A stretch of DNA of 64,000 bases. Origin: Trema orientale (taxonomy: Eukaryota > Streptophyta > Magnoliopsida > Rosales > Cannabaceae). The stretch spans positions 101,559-165,558 of the forward strand of contig JXTC01000397.1 of the NCBI GenBank assembly GCA_002914845.1, written 5' to 3'. Below, piece after piece: positions 60,254-64,000 of this stretch; within the stretch, counting starts at the first letter, position 1; every line of letters begins with the position of its first letter. The translations under genes and the position numbers were made by a program. Under the pieces are notes generated by a model. It ran no database searches and was not told the DNA's origin. It worked only from the letters and a program-made list of their open reading frames with translations.

Positions 60254-61955
60254 TGAACTACTCTAAAATCTATTATCCTAAGATTAGCTAACCTAAAAGA
60301 TGAGATAAATTGAGTTTTAAAAACTTTTGCAAACTTTTCAAATTAAATAATTATAATGTGCAAACAATGAACAGAAGAAGTAAAAATAGCAAAAAAACAA
60401 GCACAATCTCAAAGTAAATAAATTAAAGAGATAGGAATAGAGAGATTGCAAATGCTATTTTTACAAGGTCTGATAAATATGTTGGTTTGCCTTCCCCGGC
60501 CCTCGGCAACTTGCTTCGAGCTTTTCACTATCGGATCAAGATTATGGGCTTGACTGATCCTTATACAAATGGAATAAATTCTTCTTAGGCACACTCTAAC
60601 CTTTATAATAGTCTTGACTCTGGCTCTATTATGCCTAACCTCATATTGTTTATACTCTAGTGCCAACTTCATCTATACAGATTGTTTAGATAATGGTGCT
60701 AACCTTACCAACTCACGGGTTATTCAGACTTTGGTGGCAACCTTATCTATACACAGATTATTTATGACTCTAGTGCCAATCTCACTTTAACTCAAATGAT
60801 TTTTCAATAAACAAGAGTAAACACACTCGAGAACTCTCCTTATAAAAGTAATGACATACAATTTTGACTTAGGAGATGTGAGAATAATGCATAATATATG
60901 CTCTAAAATTGGCTCAATATGATTTGAAAATTAATTCAATGTAGAAATAGGCTTTTGCACTTTGAAAGTAGTTGGATAATAATTTAGGTTCGTGCAATCT
61001 ATATTTCAAGTCTTAAAATAGCTTCTATTTATAAGCACTTGAAAAAACTAGTCATTTTTTAGCATTTGACACAGTTTCTATCATTTTCAGTCGATCGGAA
61101 ATGTTTTCGGTCGAATGCCAAACTAGCTATTAATCAGTGCGCTTGCAATGGTCATATTTGACCCTTTGGAGTTTTCGATCGTCTAGAAATATTTTTTGGT
61201 CAACCGCTCATTGCTACAGGTGACCACCTTTTGGCATTTTTCAGATTATGATAACTTTTTAGCATTTTTTAGATTATGATAATTTTTTGGGTTTTTTTTC
61301 TAAATTCTGATATATTTTGGCATTTTTCAAATTCTAATCTCTAAACTTATTTTATACAATTTAAAACATTGAAAATCAATTTGAAAATAATATTTTGGCT
61401 ATTACAAACTTGTTTTAGTTTCACAAATGTATTTCACAATAATTTAGAATATGTTAATTCCAAAACATATTCTTACTTGTAAATAGAAAATCTCTTTTTA
61501 GCCTATTTCAAATAATCATGATTTCAAATATATTTTTAACTTATGTAAACTTAAGAAATCATGTATTAAAGAATATTTTACCCATTTAAAGAGATTATTA
61601 TTTTCTATTTTCAAACTTCTAAAATAAAATAACAATTTTAAGCTTAGGATAGTTTGAAAACTCTTTTGAAAGTATGAGCTAATGCAAAGAAATTCTACAT
61701 GCAATGAACTAAACCAAATACAAGACTAAGTATGAAATATACCCTATCTAAGCATGGTCTTATATCTTGATTATCCATCTTCAAGCTTGATTCTAATAAG
61801 TCAAATATACATTCATCTTCAAGCTTGATTCCTTGATCAAATTGAGTTAGAACTTTAAAGTCATTTCACTACACACGCAAGTTAAAATATTAGTATTAAA
61901 TCAGATGTTTGTTATGTCCAAACTAAGAGTAAGATTGAAACCCTAATATCCAACA
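60254..61955 (-). repeat. 3' LTR of a SIRE-like Ty1/copia element
   Basis: On the minus strand it starts TGTTGGATATTAGGG at 61955. It ends near 60254, after GGTTAGCTAATCTTAGG. Its 60270-60800 part is a diverged reverse complement of the solo LTR at 11203-12566 (for example CTTAGGCACACTC and GACTATTATAAAGG in both). The polypurine tract AAAAGGGGAAAAT lies directly before the start (61956-61968 on the plus strand), preceded by TTTGTCATCATTG. This TTTGTCATCA/purine/TGTTGG junction is typical of SIRE/Maximus copia elements. Its distal end was placed by analogy and could shift by tens of bases. Confidence 0.82.
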
Positions 61956-64000
61956 ATTTTCCCCTTTTCAATGATGACAAATATTGATTTATGAGATAAA
62001 AAATAGTATATAATAAGGATTTAAAAATACAAAATTTTATGAGTTTACTATAATCCTTACCATATTTTAAGCTCCACATCAAATATGCTTTACAAAATAG
62101 AAAAGGACTTACTTCCCTTTTTTAAGTCAGTCAAGCCCTGTAAACATATTATGAGTTGTTCTAAACAAATCTTAACGTACGCACACTTATAAATAAATCT
62201 TTTATACTTATATTCATAAATCATTATTCTTCTCCCCTTTTGATATCATTAATAAGATAGAAATAGTTTTCAAACTAGATATCTCAAGGATTTGAAATTA
62301 TGCAGAGAATTGAAGAAATTGTTAAGAAAAGTCAGTACTTCAAAATTTCTATGAATAGTTCATAAAAATATATTTCCTTTTAAAAATTATTTCTACCCAT
62401 ATTTATTCATTATATTTCTCTTCTCATTTTGAATTCATAACAAAAGTATATGGAAGAGCAATACTCAAACAATTTTCTCCCCATGTGAAAAATAATATGA
62501 CAAGTGAAGTAATAAGGAGATAGAGAAGAGCAAGAATTGAACAATTTTCAAAATAAGAATAACAATATCAGAAACAAGATTGACTTTTCTTAACAATATA
62601 AGAATGAGAACTATAGCATATTCCAAGTAAAGACGTTTTATTAAATTAAGATCATAAAAGCTCTAAATTTTAATATTTCACTTGTTAAAAAACATATTTC
62701 TCCAAATATAATCAATATAAAGCATAGAAGAAATTCAAAGTCAATCTAATATGATAGTGAAATAATTTCTCTTTCTTCATATTCATCTAACTATAGAGAG
62801 CATATCACAATTCATGAAAAAATAAAAATGACAAATTTAGTACAAGCAAATCATAAACATGCTCCTCTTCAATATATAAATCATGATCAAAATGTAAATA
62901 ACCAAAGTGAGAAAAGATCATTCATATATGAAAGACATTAATACCAAATAGTGGAAATTGTAGGCACATCATAAGCTAAGAGAAACTTCAAGACAAGACT
63001 TCATTAGATTATAAGATCTTAATGTAGTATTATTAGTGAAGCTCAAAGAAAGTTAATCCAAGTCTTAAAAACAAATGAGAACCTAATATGTGATATTCAT
63101 AAAAAATATATTCTCATAAATGTCATAGGATAAAAGAATCACACATAAATATTCAAAATGGCAAAATTACAAAATATAAATATTAAATTCAAATATGTCA
63201 TTTTGAGTTCAAATGTACCATCAATATAACAAAAAAATTAAATTAATATGTATGGCATTTATCATGTAAAACTATCAAGTATTTGTCCAGTATAGATTGT
63301 GCAAGCAATTTGAATCATATATGAGCAATATCGACATGCTTTACTTTTTTTTGTTATATTATCATTTTTGTTTTGTCCTATTATTATTACTTTTTTAGGT
63401 TTTGTCCTATTAGCAAGATTTTGGTGTTGGGAATTGAAGAGAGAGATGTGTATTCGTAAAAGAGAGGGTGAGTAACCTTTAAAAAAAAAAGGAAAAGAAA
63501 GGTGAGTTGGTGATTTTCTCTCTTCAAATTAAATTTTCTTTTTTTTTTGTCTTACTATCAATCAATTTTGGTACTCGAAGAGATTTGTGTGCTTAAAAGA
63601 GAGTGTGAGTAACATTTAAAAAATAAATAACAAAGAAGAGAGTATGTGACTATGTGAGTAAATATATGTATGTGTAAATTACATTTCACTAATCATTAGT
63701 TATCCTCTTTTTTTTATATTCATTTTTCCTTTTTAATAAAAGAAAGATCCTCTACCGTTTTTAATTTTTTATCCTTATCTGATAAGTTATTTTTTTTTTA
63801 TCCCTTTTTATGTAACAATACATTTTCAAGGAAAATAAAAGTAATTATTTTCAATAAATCAATAAACTTATTGTTTTGTAGAAATAACTTTGAATCAAGT
63901 GTCCTCTTTTTTTTTTTATTATCCAAATATATCAATAATTATATATAACGAATGCTTTATCTTTTTTTTATCAGTTTATTTGATAAATGTAAAATTATTA
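61956..64000 (-). mobile_element. Internal 3' region of the SIRE-like copia element (truncated by window)
   Basis: The sequence upstream of the polypurine tract on the minus strand is AT-rich with no open frame and no recognisable pol motif within the window. SIRE-type elements carry long sequence between RNase H and the 3' LTR, so pol may lie beyond the right edge. Near 63420-63670 a direct repeat (GAGAGATGTGTATTCGTAAAAGAGAGGGTGAGTAAC-like) appears twice. The degree of decay, and whether the whole stretch belongs to the element, are uncertain. Confidence 0.5.

Overview
The window is nuclear DNA from a plant, most likely a eudicot. It is AT-rich, has intron-split genes with GT/AG borders, and is dominated by plant transposable elements. 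Species cannot be told from the sequence alone. Only two genes look intact, and both lie at 48-56.7 kb. The first is a 15-exon gene on the plus strand for SNI1, a negative regulator of systemic acquired resistance and SMC5/6-associated protein. The second is a 7-exon gene on the minus strand for D-aminoacyl-tRNA deacylase (DTD). They are convergent, about 0.9 kb apart, and a small tRNA-derived SINE sits just after the SNI1 stop codon.

Left part (1-10.5 kb): a foldback MITE (669-824), a tRNA-derived SINE with a perfect 19-bp target duplication (1542-1717), then a decayed autonomous-type Helitron on the minus strand. The Helitron has a Rep/helicase gene (9912-5389) followed by an RPA-like single-strand DNA-binding gene (5237-3124).

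Middle-left (10.5-24.8 kb): an old Ty3/gypsy element, probably Tekay/Del chromovirus type, on the minus strand. It has a tRNA-iMet primer site, a polypurine tract and LTRs of about 2.5 kb net of insertions. Other LTRs are nested in it: a SIRE-like copia solo LTR (TSD TTCCC), a Tat/Athila-like solo LTR inside the integrase (TSD ACTAT), and a second copia-type LTR in the right LTR.

Centre (24.8-34.5 kb): mostly gene-free and AT-rich, including a long purine-rich stretch. It also holds a Tat/Athila-like LTR and the 3' end of a Mutator-like (MULE) transposase pseudogene.

Copia block (34.5-43.8 kb): a complete but dead Ty1/copia element with TSD CATCC. It is inserted in a small GRF zinc-finger gene and itself carries a nested solo LTR (TSD GTGGA).

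Right part (44-64 kb): a candidate 2.3-kb element with long degenerate terminal inverted repeats around a satellite-like array of about 185 bp period (45.2-47.6 kb); the two genes; a degenerate tandem duplication (56.8-57.3 kb); a 0.96-kb foldback (58.4-59.4 kb); and the 3' LTR plus internal end of a SIRE-like copia element on the minus strand (60.25-64 kb, running off the window).

The stop codons in the Helitron, gypsy and copia genes are mostly explained by C-to-T or G-to-A changes, as expected from decay of methylated DNA. I found no clearly new functional system. The most unusual items are the TIR-flanked satellite array, the GRF gene split by copia, the large foldback, and two E2F-like sites just upstream of SNI1.
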